Shown here: positions 37,094 through 48,853 of the stretch, one piece after another | How positions within the stretch are numbered: position 1 is the stretch's first letter | Layout: every line of letters begins with the position of its first letter | Origin: Labyrinthula sp. Ha | Lineage: Eukaryota > Sar > Bigyra > Labyrinthulida > Labyrinthulaceae | NCBI GenBank assembly: GCA_015227615.1 | Contig: JAALGZ010000067.1 | Location: 62,001-126,000 of the forward strand | Length of the DNA stretch: 64,000 nucleotides | Direction of reading: 5' to 3' | Made by a program: the position numbers and the translations under genes | The notes under the pieces: model-generated | Databases searched by the model: none | What the model was told of the DNA's origin: nothing | What the model saw: only the letters and a program-made list of their open reading frames with translations

Positions 37094-37933
37094 TTATTTA
37101 AATCTCCATGGACTTCCTTTCTCTGTTTTATTTCTTATAGCTTGTTCTCTTAAACTACTTACTACAAAAAATGCACCACATCCTCTTACAGTTCTAGCAA
37201 AACCACCTTTAAAAAAACCTTTAATTCCTTCTTCTTTCCAAACTTCTTTTCCACTTATAAAACTATTTCTAAACTTTTTTTTTTCCATATCTGCTTGTTG
37301 TAAAGTTTTTACAGTATCAACTGGATGACTTAATAAATTACTTATTACACCAGCTAAAATAGCACCAGATAAACTTCCTAAATAAAAACTATTTTCCCAA
37401 CCTTTCATATTCATAATTTCTTTTGTAAATACAGGTGCTAAACCAAGATATCCACCAACATATAAAGCTTCTCTTAAAGCAGTAGATGGAAGTGCTCTAA
37501 ATATAGATGTTGGTCCATATGTTTTTATTAAAGTAGAAATTGTTTGAATAGGTGGAAGATTAAGTTTTTGTTGATGTATCATAATAGAATCAACTGGTGC
37601 ATAAAGTAGTGCTGAAAAAGCACCTGCAAGAGCAGCACAAGATATAGTTTGTGATTTATTCAATTGTGTGGAATTTAATAAGCTAAGCATATATTTTTCA
37701 GTAAGTCCATTAATTGCCATTTGAATAGCTGTAAGTGGTGCAACAGATCCTGCTTGTATTCCAACTCCTTTATACATCCTAGGAAACTTTGGATAAGGAC
37801 GTCCTTCTTGTTTACAAAATTTATATGTTATAATTGGCATTAAAAGTGCTGTTTCTAATGTTCCACCAACTGCACCTACAATCAAATTTTCATCTGTTGT
37901 TAAACTTGCTCTTTGATTTTCTTTGCTCGTCAT
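37094..37933 (-). CDS. Mitochondrial carrier family (SLC25) protein
   Basis: This 279-residue protein has the three-fold, six-helix layout of inner-membrane solute carriers. Signature positions are P33-I-I-T-Y-K38 (degenerate, Asp replaced), P113-V-D-S-I-M (lacks the basic residue) and P204-V-D-T-V-K209 (canonical PxDxxK), each near the end of an odd-numbered helix. Repeat 3 is followed by EEGIKGFFKGGFARTVRGCG, the usual G-x-x-x-G-K/R matrix-helix pattern. The substrate cannot be told from reading. The weak first and second signatures and the QQ after the motifs suggest a divergent subfamily. The ATG at 37933 is the first in frame and the stop is TAA. It is transcribed away from the ACADSB-like gene, and both products go to mitochondria, which may reflect a shared promoter region. 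Confidence 0.9.
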   Translation of the reverse strand: MTSKENQRASLTTDENLIVGAVGGTLETALLMPIITYKFCKQEGRPYPKFPRMYKGVGIQAGSVAPLTAIQMAINGLTEKYMLSLLNSTQLNKSQTISCAALAGAFSALLYAPVDSIMIHQQKLNLPPIQTISTLIKTYGPTSIFRALPSTALREALYVGGYLGLAPVFTKEIMNMKGWENSFYLGSLSGAILAGVISNLLSHPVDTVKTLQQADMEKKKFRNSFISGKEVWKEEGIKGFFKGGFARTVRGCGAFFVVSSLREQAIRNKTEKGSPWRFK

Positions 37934-38107
37934 TCTTTTTTTTTTTTTGGTTTGTTGTTGATTTAGCGATATCTATCGGTATGTCATAAAAGAATTCCAC
38001 GATATCGTTAAGCTTATATTTTTTAGGTTTATGATCTCGTCAAATTCCAATAAGATTCGATATATATTTCGTTAATAAATTTTGAAATATAAAGTAATAA
38101 AAAAAGA
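37934..38107. promoter_or_regulatory. Divergent promoter region between carrier and ACADSB-like genes
   Basis: 174 bases separate the two ATGs. The spacer has a T-run by the carrier start and several CGATAT-type motifs (GCGATATC near 37,966, CGATATCG at 38,000-38,007, TTCGATATA near 38,056). Similar TATCGAGATAT arms lie upstream of the gene ending at 6300. A common regulatory element for both mitochondrial genes is possible but unproven. Confidence 0.4.
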
Positions 38108-39325
38108 ATGTTTCGCAGTATAAAAAAAATCAAAACTTCATTAAATCATTTCCGTAGATTTAGTGTTTCACCACTTCCTCTTCAATCTCTTACAGAAGAA
38201 GAACAAATGTTTAAAGATACAGTTCATCGCTTTGCACAAGACGAAATACTTCCACACGTTTCTTCTATGGACGCTAATAAAAAGATTAAACCAGATCTTC
38301 TTGATTCTTTGTTTACAAACGGACTTATGGGAATAGAAGTTCCTGAAGAATATAATGGATCAGGAGCATCTTTTCTTTCAGCTATCTTAGCTATAGAAGA
38401 ACTTGCTAAAGTTGATCCTTCAGTTTCTGTTTGCTGTGATGTTCAAAATACACTTGTCAATAACTTTTTTAGACTTTATGCGAATGAAGAAATGAAAAAA
38501 AAATATTTAACCAAACTTGCAAGTGATACATTAGGCTGTTTTTGCTTAAGTGAAAGTGGATCTGGCTCAGATGCGTTTGCTTTGGCTACTCGAGCAGATG
38601 TTCAAGCAGATGGAAGTTATAAATTGAATGGAAGTAAAATGTGGATTACAAACAGTGGAGAAGCAGAAATATTTCTTGTTATGGCAAATGTAAATCCTGA
38701 TCTTGGATATAAAGGTATTACTTGCTTTGTTCTAGAAAGATCTATGTCTGGATTAACAATTGGTACTCCAGAAGATAAGCTTGGTATTCGTGCATCAAGT
38801 ACTTGTACAGTAACTATGGATAATGTGCATGTAGATCAAAGTCAAATCCTTGGAGAAGTTGGTAAAGGATATAAATATGCGATAGAAACTCTTAATGAAG
38901 GAAGAATTGGAATAGCTGCTCAGATGCTTGGTATTGCACAAGGAGCTTTTGATGCAACTTTACCATATTTAGGAGAAAGGCAGCAGTTTGGAAAAAGTAT
39001 CGGTAAGTTTCAAGGTATGGAATTACAATATGCAAAAGCAGCAAGTGAGATAGAAGCCGCAAGATTGTTGGTATATAATGCAGCTAGAAAGAAAGAAAAC
39101 GGGCAAGAGTTTGTAAAAGAGGCAGCTATGGCAAAGTGGTATGCCAGTGTTGTTGCTGCTGAAGTCAGTAGGCAGTGTGTTGAATGGATGGGTGGAGTTG
39201 GATTTACAAAAGATATGCCACAAGAAAAGTTTTATAGAGATAGTCTAATTGGAAGTATTTATGAAGGAACAAGTAATATTCAATTACAAACTATTGCAAA
39301 AATGTTACAGAAAGAATATTGGTAA
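38108..39325 (+). CDS. ACADSB: Short/branched-chain acyl-CoA dehydrogenase, mitochondrial
   Basis: This 405-residue FAD enzyme oxidises acyl-CoA to 2-enoyl-CoA in valine, isoleucine and fatty-acid breakdown and passes electrons to ETF. The first 22 residues (MFRSIKKIKTSLNHFRRFSV) are basic, with no acids, and form a mitochondrial presequence. All acyl-CoA dehydrogenase regions are present: LMGIEVPEEYNGSGASF, CFCLSESGSGSDAFAL (FAD/substrate loop), GSKMWITNSGEAEIF, GIRASSTCTV, NEGRIGIAAQMLGIAQGAFD, QFGKSIGKFQGMELQ, ECVEWMGGVGFT-like CVEWMGGVGFTKD, and IYEGTSNIQLQTIAK with the catalytic-base Glu at 386. From memory, the run of motifs matches vertebrate ACADSB more closely than SCAD, MCAD or IVD. 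Isobutyryl-type activity is the main alternative. No introns are needed. Stop TAA. Confidence 0.95.
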   Translation: MFRSIKKIKTSLNHFRRFSVSPLPLQSLTEEEQMFKDTVHRFAQDEILPHVSSMDANKKIKPDLLDSLFTNGLMGIEVPEEYNGSGASFLSAILAIEELAKVDPSVSVCCDVQNTLVNNFFRLYANEEMKKKYLTKLASDTLGCFCLSESGSGSDAFALATRADVQADGSYKLNGSKMWITNSGEAEIFLVMANVNPDLGYKGITCFVLERSMSGLTIGTPEDKLGIRASSTCTVTMDNVHVDQSQILGEVGKGYKYAIETLNEGRIGIAAQMLGIAQGAFDATLPYLGERQQFGKSIGKFQGMELQYAKAASEIEAARLLVYNAARKKENGQEFVKEAAMAKWYASVVAAEVSRQCVEWMGGVGFTKDMPQEKFYRDSLIGSIYEGTSNIQLQTIAKMLQKEYW

Positions 39326-41754
39326 ACACTTAAACTATATTTTATTTCTTATAAAAAAAGGCTCTAAAGTTGGAGTGTAATAAATCTACAAGTTTCTCTT
39401 CATCATTTTCAAACAAAGTTTCTTTGCGGTTGTTTTTATAATCTGAGACTAATTCAATAACTATATTGACAAAATTAAGGGAAAGAGGATCATATGTTTA
39501 CATTGTTCATACTTGTATACTCTGATATATAAGTGTAAAATATGTTCTATCCGTGCCTTGAATGGATACTATGAATAATTGAGTTTTCTTGCATTGTTGT
39601 TAAACAGGTGTAGATCTATATTGACAAGCATCATGCTACTTTAGACTATGTTATTATCCTTGAGGAAAGTATACCTGTGAAAATTATTGGTAATTTAAAG
39701 AAAGCAGGATAAAATACTGTTTTATAAACAATAGTTTTATCATATTTTAGCTCTAATTTTAATTATATTCTATATAATTAAAATAATATGAGTTTCCTGA
39801 ACATTAAATATAAAGTAAGTTATCAAAGGAGATATTTGAATTCCCAGTTAATAAATACAATAGTATGATTCTTTAGGTATGGTAATTCTTTGATGCTTTA
39901 TCTGTGTTTCTTCTTGGATAAGCAAAATATTCGTTTTACTTATATACATTCATCGTTTTTGTACCATGAAGATCTTTTTAAACATAAATCTCATTCTTAA
40001 TATAAATCATTGAAATTATCTTTAACTTCTTTTCTTTAAACATCTATACCATTGATTTTTTACTATTGAGAGTTTGTTGCTAGTTTTGTAATTTGCTCAT
40101 GAAAACATCAAAGTCTTTCACCTCAACTCTAGAACTAATGAAAAAGTATAATAATAGTGAGAATAATTGATATTCATCTACAGATGCTGTTTTAATTGCT
40201 AGCATAAGAAACGAAAATAGATGAATATTTTCAGTTCTTGTATATGGTTTAAACTTTTTTATAACATTTTGGTTTTCATTAATTCAAGACCGAATTCTTA
40301 GACACTTTACTCTTCAAGTCTAAGTTTAATAAGTGAATCAGTGGCATTTTAATCTCGAAGCCCAAACTTTGTCAAAGCAATAAAAAATACATGTTAAGCG
40401 ATAAAGAAGCATCAAATGAGCATAAAACTAAATTAATGGACCTCCAAATTTAAGGGAAAATTAAAAGTCAGACGATTGGACCTTGTACCTAGGGTTCACA
40501 GCAGAATCAAGTTTTGCACAACTTGAAAAAGTGGTTGAAAATAGATTCAAATTAAAAAAGCTTCTTCGAATCAGTTTTCAGAGAAAAATTAGGACAAACT
40601 CCATTGTTTTACTCAAGTAATGTTGCAAATATGTAGTGCGAATTTTGTTTCCTTTAGATTTTGGACTTTATTGTTAAACGATAACTCGTATCTTCAATTT
40701 GCAACATACATCTTTGATGCAAAGTATTTAGATCACTCTGGAGACGAATTGCAAGTCAACTAGAATGAATGATTATTTCCATCTTGGACAAGACAAAAAG
40801 AAAGGAGGCTAATTTGGTATCTAGCACTTGCTGACACACCATTAAAAATTAGAGAAGTTTCATCGCGTCGTGCATTTCCAAGATATTAACGCAATACAAA
40901 CTTACTCAAGCGCAACTTTAAAAACACTTAAGAAGAAGGTAGAAGCTTAAAAGAAACAAATATTCAAGTTTTAAAACTGCAAAATAAAACTGCTTAAGTA
41001 AAAGTAATAGTTTTAGAATCTATTTTTGTAGGCAGTGAGAAACAAGGTCAACGCTCAATAAGTCAATGCCTAAACATTTCTTCAAGCAGTACTAAAGAGC
41101 ACCATTATCCCAGACCTGCCCATTAATCAACACTCGATTTCACCTTGTATCTTTTTATGCAGCATTTCTGCTACTTTAATTTATGATTTTGCTTCTGTAC
41201 CCTACAATTTCTTTTGAAATCTTTCATTTATTTCTACAATACATATGACATTGTCCAAATGTTATTTCAATTAAGTCTTTTCTTATATATATCTAAGAAA
41301 TTGTTGAGTTGTTCTGCATTCATTTGCCTGGCTTTTTCTTTTTGATCTCTTGTGTCTTTCATTTGCTTTTTTATTTGCGGATTTTTTTTTTCTAATTTTA
41401 GATAATTAATCTCACCACTGAAGTTACTCAACATAATAGAATAGAATGACCTTGGGAAGGTGAGCCTCGATAAATACTAAGCCTGGGTTGTAGCTTCTAC
41501 TTCTCCTGTCATATATATAATAAACTTTCTAACAACAGTGAATGACACGAGAATATGATTGGTTAAAGGGCTTTACACTATCAAACTAATTTTTGAAAGC
41601 CATAGACATGAACCTCTAGTTAGACAAGAAGTTGTCTGTAACGTCTATATCTGTGCGAGTATACAAATATATGGTTAGGTTATCTGAATATCTTGAAGAG
41701 AGTTTAAAATGATATAAGCAACGTCTACTAACTCCCAGTAGTTATGGAGATATT
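39326..41754. other. Intergenic between ACADSB and the LTR element
   Basis: About 2.4 kb with no supported gene. It is AT-rich, ORFs are short, and there are no recognised RNA genes or repeats apart from the LTR flank. Confidence 0.45.
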
Positions 41755-41785
41755 GAGGTTTTACGATTTGTTGTTCTCAATGCTT
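41755..41785 (+). repeat. Left flank of the LTR element, repeated at 16,563
   Basis: This 31-base stretch abuts the 5' LTR and matches 16,563-16,593 with three mismatches by hand count, so the insertion target belongs to a dispersed repeat present at least twice in the window. Confidence 0.5.
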
Positions 41786-42037
41786 TGTTACGGTATGACA
41801 TCTCTTTTATGAATATCTCTTATGGAATTTATTTATATCTTGTATTTATATTTCGTTATGACATTTACACCATACCACGTTATTGGTTTACATAAGTTGT
41901 TAGAGAACACACACTTTTTAAGCTATTAAGAACAACAAGGGAAAAACAAGTTTTATTTTTTTACGTTTACCTCTACACGACTGCTACTCGGCCGCGTCTA
42001 AAGAAGAGTATATTTACTGGACGGAAAACTCTCAATA
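41786..42037 (+). repeat. 5' LTR of the Ty3/Gypsy-type element
   Basis: Begins TGTTACGGTATGAC and ends near CTCAATA. It is about 94% identical by hand count to the 3' copy. The right boundary is set by the last bases shared with the 3' LTR and could be off by a few bases. No convincing tRNA primer-binding site was seen just inside. Confidence 0.85.
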
Positions 42038-42119
42038 TTACAATATTTGTTTTTGTAGAAACCAAGTTGTGCGAGGTATTTGTCTTTTGTCAAAGAGCTG
42101 ATCTTGGTATTCACTAGCT

Positions 42120-43253
42120 ATGGCTTCCTTGTTTGGATCTCCTAGTAATAGGGGAGATAATAGTGAGGGGAGGAACTTGAATAATGCCCAGATAACCCAC
42201 TTAATTAAAGAGGTGTCTGAACAGCAGGCTAATCAGATGGCGGGCGTATTGGAGACACTAGTTAGGTCTTTTAAAGATTTTAGTTTGGTAAAACTGGATG
42301 AGCTAGGTAGTTTAAATCTTGGTGATATAGAAGATTTTCTATATTAATATGAAAAGCTAAATCAAGAACAGAAGGGGCTTATTTATGTAGCTCAGAAGTT
42401 ATCTAGAAAAGTATTTCAACTCTTGAAGTTTCTAGGAAAGACCGATACAGATCGAGACATTATTATGTATTTAAAAGAAAAAGTTCAACAAGAGAAGACG
42501 AAAGATTTAAAATCTGCTGAGGATTTAATTGAAATATATATTTGTTTTAATGAAGATATTCTTGAAGAAGAAGCAATTGTCATAATGTTTAAGGAAGTGG
42601 ATGGGTTATTAGAAATCATGCCGCCAGGAGCTGGTATAAAGACCAGATATATTGCTCAAGCTATCTTTGAGAAACTTCCTGATTATGTGTGGGTCAGAAA
42701 GGAACACTTGAGGCTTAAACCAGAGTTGAAGCAGAAGAATAGAGATGCTTTAATGGATTACGTTCTTGACAGTCTCCTACCTCTCCATGTCAGATCTAGG
42801 TTCAAATCAACGAATAAAACGAAAGCAAAGAAGTTAAAACCTAGGGTTAAAGTTGAAGCTGTATATAATATGGGTCAAGAGATGCCAGCTGAGCTGTTAA
42901 TTGCCACCTTGTGTACCCATTGTTACGAATATGGCCATAAGGAAGCTAAATGTTTTGCGAAAAGAAATGGTAGTCCAAAGTCTGATATTCCAACTGAGCC
43001 GGAGTTGAGGCAAAAGTGGGAAAAATATAAGGAGACAAGAGGGAAAAGAAGAGCGGCGAAGAAACTTGCTGCCAGAGTTGGTTGTCAATCAGATGGTAAC
43101 ATCTTGAAACCTGGAAGCCAACAAGTTATTAATGACAAGGAAGATATCGCTGAGTCTGTGCCTTCTGTGCCGCTGTTGGAACCAGAAACAGATATTCAAA
43201 TTTTTACTGATCGAAAGGCTTTTAGAAAAACTTTTTTTAACCCTAAAAACTAA
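42120..43253 (+). mobile_element. gag-like region of the LTR element (fossil)
   Basis: Charged, helical capsid-type sequence with one CCHC-like zinc knuckle (CTHCYEYGHKEAKC) near 42,910-42,950, the nucleic-acid-binding part of a retrotransposon gag. Part of the broken element. Confidence 0.75.
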
Positions 43254-43288
43254 ATATAATAAAAAGTACTGGGGTACTTAAGCTCAAC

Positions 43289-44290
43289 ATGATCCCTGCT
43301 GGTCACATTTACGATTATAGTGAGTTAGATGCGGATGCAAATGTTGATGTGTATTTTGAAGAAGGCGGAAAGAAATACACAGCACTTTTGGATAGTGGAG
43401 CTTTCAAAAGTACTATGAATCTACTTCTTAGGAAATATTGTTCTAAGACAATTACTCTTGACAGCCCATTTGCTATAAAAGTTGCTGGTGGGAGGATTTA
43501 TTGGGTGTTTGAACTTGGTATTTTAGCTAAAGTCATTGTTCGCTTAGACGGTGGTTTTTACAATTTCACTAATGTGGAGTGTATGGTCGTGAGCGTACCG
43601 CAGTTGGATAATTTGATCATAGGAAATGATCAACTGAGAGCCCATGGGTTGGATTCCTTAACGTCTCTACGGCAGAAACTCAAAAAAGAAAAGAAACTTA
43701 ACCAAGTTCAAAGTAGAAAAGCTGCTGAGCATTGGGCTAACTGGCTTGAAGAGACACTTAGGTTAGAAGAGAAAACTATTGAAGTCGATGCTGCTGCATT
43801 AGAGCCCAGGGTCTTATTCTACGTTAATCAGGATGATGACTTTTATGGTGCTTTTTCTGAGGATTTTTATTATGAAAAAGATATTTTCTATGACTCTTTA
43901 GATAAGAAAGAAACTCAATATATATCTATTAATGAACATATTTTGCCAAAAGAACTTATGAAGAAAGATCCAGTAATTTTTGCTGAACAGGATGATGAAG
44001 TTAATTTCGAAATAATAAATGAAGGGGCAAACTTAGATATAAGTTCAGAAGAAGATATAAAACACGTAACGAATATCTTAGAATATAAAGTTGGAAGTTT
44101 AAATTTAAAATATTTTGACAACGATTTAAATAGAAAAGACGAACTTCTGAATTTACTGAAAAACAATGTGAGAGCATTTGGTGATTCTGAGTCACCTACT
44201 TCTCCCTCCAATTTAACTCCTATTGAGTATGAACTCAAAGAAGAAAGAAGTGTTGGAGTTTTAAACCAACACCCCTTAGGATATGAATAG
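43289..44290 (+). mobile_element. Aspartic protease and linker region of the LTR element (fossil)
   Basis: A retropepsin-like motif (ALLDSGAFKST near 43,380) starts the pol-type part, followed by hydrophobic strands and a closing IIGNDQLRAHGLD block (43,617-43,655) typical of Gypsy proteases. The rest is an acidic linker leading to the reverse transcriptase. Confidence 0.75.
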
Positions 44291-44299
44291 GGGAGCTTT

Positions 44300-45733
44300 T
44301 TATTAAAAAGTATCCAACAAATGTTGGATGATGGAATTATTGAGGTCAACCCGAATCCTACAACGGTCATGAGTACTTTAGTAGAACCTAAAAAAGGCCC
44401 TAAAGGGCTTAGGATGGTTGTTGATTTCAAACCTCTTAACGATGCCACAAAAAAGGTTACTAACACTTTACCTAAATTAGAACTACAACTACACAGAGCT
44501 CAGGATATGAATTATTTTTCATCCTTTGATCTACTTTCTGGTTTTGACCATTTACGTTGTGACAAAGCTGCGGGGAGGCTGTTTACCTTTGTAACTTCAT
44601 GGGGAGTTGCATACAACTTTATAGGGCACCGCAAGGTTGGTGCAACACCCCAGCTCTTTTTAGTATGAGGCAAATTCATCAGGTATTAACTTCTGCTGGA
44701 TTGTTGCCTAAAAATAGCATGCAGTGGATGGATGACACTGTTTTAATGTTTCCAACGTTTGACGGTTTATTAAGAATATTAGAAAAATATTTGAAGCAAA
44801 TAAAAGCTCGTAACTTGAGGATTAATATCCAAAAGTGTAGTTTTATTGACAGCAAAGCGATTTTTGTGGAAGAGTTTTAAACGAAAAAGGATATAATTAT
44901 GATATTAGTTACGTTACAAAGCTCTTAGAGAGAGTCAAGCCTCAATATATGCACGAGTTTGCACAGTTCTTGTATACCGCTAACTTTCTATGCGGAATTA
45001 TACCTGAGTTTTCTAGGATTAGAAAGCTAGTACTTGGTGACTTTAAGTTAGTTGGAAAATTAGAAAACCTTGAAAGAGAGCGCTTATTAATATAGTGGAC
45101 TTTAGAAATTGAAGAAGCTTTTATTGAACTTAAAGAAGCTTTGAAAAAAATTTAGTTAGCTCTTTGGGTTATTACAATCAGAATGAAAACATCTATATTT
45201 TTCCAGATGCAAGCGATAAATATTGAGGTTTATATTTATATCAAACTCCTGACGATGTTGAAATAGGAAACCCTCTTAAAACAAGATATAGAGTTATTGC
45301 TCTCAATAGTGGAATCTTTGCAGGTAGCCAGCTAAACAGACATATTTCTTCTAAGGAGCTTTACCCGATGGTAATGGCTCTAAAAAAGCACCCTTATTAT
45401 TTATTATTCAACTCTCATGAAAAAGTCTTATTCACTGTCCACTGTAACTTAGTTGGGATAATTGAACCTAAAGAAGTTAAAACGAAAGCTTATGCTAGTC
45501 GTTTGGGGAGATGGAGTGTAGACTTCATGAGTGTAGGGCTAAAGGTTTTTCACCTAGACGGTGATAAAAATATTCCAGCTGACTATTTGTCACGCTGGAT
45601 GAACCCTGATTATATTAAAGAAAGTGAGGAAGAAAGATATAGTTCTAGAATAAATAAAATAATTAGTATAAACTCGTCTTGGGATGAAGCTGACTACTGG
45701 GAAAATATTGATTCACATCACAATAGTATGTGA
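44300..45733 (+). mobile_element. Reverse transcriptase and RNase H region of the LTR element (fossil)
   Basis: RT motifs are readable: LRMVVDFKPLN, FSSFDLLSGFDHLRCDK and the catalytic-site block WMDDTVLMF. An RNase H-like region follows (45.2-45.6 kb), ending in a DGDKNIPADYLSR block typical of Ty3/Gypsy polyproteins. Broken. Confidence 0.8.
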
Positions 45734-45899
45734 CATCCAGTGTATGATGCCAAACTCCAACTAGTAATTAGCAAGTTATGGATGATTTATTTGTATTTAC
45801 ATATCAAAAGAAAGATATTCCTTCACTTACTTAAGTTTTAAAAGAAAATGAAAAAAAAACAGTTTTAACTATAAGTTTAATTTCAGTAGCTATTTTTCA

Positions 45900-46861
45900 T
45901 GCCCATTTAGTTTTTAATAATGAGGCAAGAAAATTTTAATCGAATTATGTAGTAAAGAACTATGTAATTAAAACTGAGGACAAGGAGTTCTTAAATAAAA
46001 CCATTACTATGTTTAGAAATCAGTGCATTCACTGCCAGAAAAATTCTTTAATAGTCAGAAAACCCCTTAATACTACCGAGTATGGAAATAAAGCTCACAA
46101 ATTTTAGTACTCATACTTTTTATATATTAATACCCATGTTGGATGTTGACTTTAATTGATAGTTTGACAAGGTTCAGGATATTAACGTATGCAAAAACTG
46201 CTAACGCTTAAGTTGTTGTGGACGCTTTATGGAAATGACACTCTCGTTTTATTTTAGCTGATGGTTTTTTATTAGTAACTGATCAGGGTAGTCACTTTGT
46301 AAATACAGTTGTAACTAGCTTTTTGAAAGAAAGTAATGGCCTACATAAAATGATTGCAGCTTATATTAGTCAAACAGCGGGAACAGTTGAAGTTCAAAAT
46401 AAGTCTGTTTTAAAAAACTTAAGATCACTAGTATCTGAGTTTGGGTTGAAAGAGGATCAATGGTATCGTATATTGACTTTGGTTCAAGGGTTTTGAATTC
46501 TAATCCACTTACTTGTCATGGACACCCTAACAAGTCTCTTTTTGACCTTATTTATGGTGAAGAGATAAAGTTTTAAACGATAGGATCTGCTAATTTAATG
46601 CCGGGAGAGAAAGATTTAGATATTTTGAAACAAAACAGCACAGAGTTATCTAAGAGAATATCAGACTACCAAGAAACAGCATATAAAAAAGGGTTTGAAT
46701 ATAGGTGCATTGCAAATAAAAGAAGAGGAAAGAGGTTTACTCTAATTCAGTTCAACCTAGGAGAGTATGTTTGGTTATCTGAAAAATGTTGGGGTAATAT
46801 ACAGAAAGATAAAAGTCGCCCTAGATGGTCTGGACCTTACCGGCTTACATCGCAGATCTAA
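45900..46861 (+). mobile_element. Integrase region of the LTR element (fossil, strongly decayed)
   Basis: A CIHCQ zinc-type remnant lies near 46,025. Core-type sequence with TDQGSHF (near 46,280) follows, and a C-terminal YVWLSEKCWGN-RPRWSGPYRL block (46,760-46,850) like the end of Gypsy integrases. Its position between RNase H and chromodomain supports Ty3/Gypsy order. Confidence 0.65.
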
Positions 46862-47003
46862 GAACATTTATTTCAAGTTCAGGCTCTAATGGAAAATACC
46901 AAGGTTAGGCATTCATCTTTATTAGTGCCACTTGCACCGAGTTCATTCTTAACATCCCCTGATACTACTGTAGCTTTTATTCTAGATAAGGGTAAACTAG
47001 AAG

Positions 47004-47258
47004 TTGATTCTATTGTTGATTAAAAAAACAGCAGAAAATGAGTTTCTAGTTAGTGTCACGTGGAGAGGATTTGATGATGATAGAAACAACTGGGAGTCGG
47101 CGGTTATAATGTATGAAGATGTTCTGTTGATTCTTCTAAAATATACGGGGAAAAATAAGAATAATATTCTTGTTAAGGAATTGGTTCAGTTTTTAAAGTT
47201 TTTATACCCTGAAGATAAATACAGGTCAGAATTGAATGATGTATTTAAAATGGGGTAA
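47004..47258 (+). mobile_element. Chromodomain of the LTR element (fossil)
   Basis: The block EFLVSVTWRGFDDDRNNWES matches the chromodomain pattern (hydrophobic strand, W-x-G-[YF], then an N-T/N-W-E type turn). In chromoviruses this C-terminal domain steers insertion toward particular chromatin. Confidence 0.7.
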
Positions 47259-47327
47259 GCTCTGAAACTTTTGAGGATTTAGTGCATAACTTATTGAGTC
47301 AAAATAATAGTTACTACTGGAGGTATT

Positions 47328-48593
47328 ATGATTCACTATTCTTGGTCTTTGTTTGAAGCTTATACTTTGAAGATTTTTGTTGCTAAGTTTGGTATGGGAA
47401 ACTTTTTTGAGTTCAAAAAGTGGTTACCTGGAAAATCGAAGCAACAAATTTATAATCGTCAACAAAGATATTTAAGAAGACAAAGCTTAGAACATTTGCA
47501 TGGCCTTAAAATTGATTTAGATGTAGTGAGAAAAAATAATTTGAAAGCTGGAAAATATTATTTAAAAACAAGAAATCTCTTGATGATAGATTTAAATTCA
47601 TTAAGAGATTCTTTAATGTATGGAGATATGCTGAGCAGCATATAAAGAATGATAGTAAGAACTTTAAAGTAAAGCTTGTAGTGTATGATATGTTTTCAAT
47701 TGAAGGTTTAAAGAAATTATATACTGAAGTTTCCCAAGTTATTACTGATGGAAGCACTTGGGATAAATACCCTGAGAATGAAGGAGAGTTAATTAAGTCT
47801 AGACAGCAGATTAAATGGTGTATCAAAGGATACTCAAAACGTTTACATGATGTCTCAGAAGGCTTTGAAGAGCTTAAAGTTATTGTTAAAAACGAGTTTA
47901 AGGAAGCTGAAGTTTTTATTCGAGGATATCAGTTTAAATGGGCTAAGAAAAATGACATGGTTCATGCAGTTAATCAAGAACTTAATGTGGAGTTTTATAT
48001 TTGGAAAAGACCACGTGTTTCAAGATATATTAATACAAATGTGCAAGAATTTACTTTTAATCATAAAGAGAAGCCAGATATTTTAATTGTAGATCTTCCT
48101 TTCAAGATGTTTTCTTCTGATCCTGTGAGAGGACCTAAAGTGGAATATGATGTTTTAGACGATTCTGCTATTCTAAACTTGGATTTTAATGGATTACCGC
48201 CGAAAAATATGTGGTTTGCATGGACTGTATTAAAAAAAAGAACTAGTGATGAAGTGGATGGCAAAAAATGGGATAAAATTTTTAAGCAGACTTATTTGGG
48301 TGAAAGCTAATGAAAATGGAAGAATTTTATCTACACTTGGAAATGCGACTGGAGCTTGTACTGAAGAAGTGTTGAATGGTTTAAGAGGACAGTTTCCTGA
48401 TGCTTTAGAAAAAAGATTTATTGGAAAAGAAGTTTTTTATGGAGTAAGAAGAGGAAGTTCAGAAAAACCGATTGAACTTTATCAGATAATTGAGAATGTT
48501 TTCGATAATAATGCTGTTAAATGGGAGTTGTTTGGAAGAAACAACCACTTAAGAAGAGGCTGGTTAACTATTGGAAATCAAGTGGGTTTCTAA
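47328..48593 (+). mobile_element. Extra 3' coding region of the LTR element with SANT/Myb-like motif (fossil)
   Basis: Between the chromodomain and the 3' LTR is about 1.2 kb of well-readable coding sequence. Its start resembles a SANT/Myb DNA-binding fold (WSLFEAYTLKIFVAKFGMGN, then LPGKSKQQIYNRQQRYLRRQ). The remainder (47.68-48.59 kb) is not recognised. An additional 3' gene inside the LTRs is unusual for this family; in some LTR lineages this position holds an accessory or envelope-like gene, but I see no membrane-spanning pattern here. Confidence 0.5.
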
Positions 48594-48613
48594 CTTCAGA
48601 GTTATTGGGGCAT

Positions 48614-48853
48614 TGTTACGGTATAACACCTCTTTTATGAATATTTCTTATGTAGTTTATTTATATTTTGTATTTATATTTCGTTATGAAATTTACATCA
48701 TGCCACGTTATTGGTTTACATAAGTTGTTAGAGAACACACACTTTTTAAGTTATTAAGAACAACAAGGGAAAAACAAGTTTTATTTTTTCACGTTTACCT
48801 CTACACGACTGCTACTCGACCGCGTCTAGAGAAGAATATATTTACTGGACGAA
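48614..48853 (+). repeat. 3' LTR, main part (remainder at 50,100-50,111)
   Basis: Starts TGTTACGGTATAAC and tracks the 5' LTR to TTTACTGGACGAA, where the nested insertion begins. The last LTR bases resume right of that insertion, at 50,100. Confidence 0.85.
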
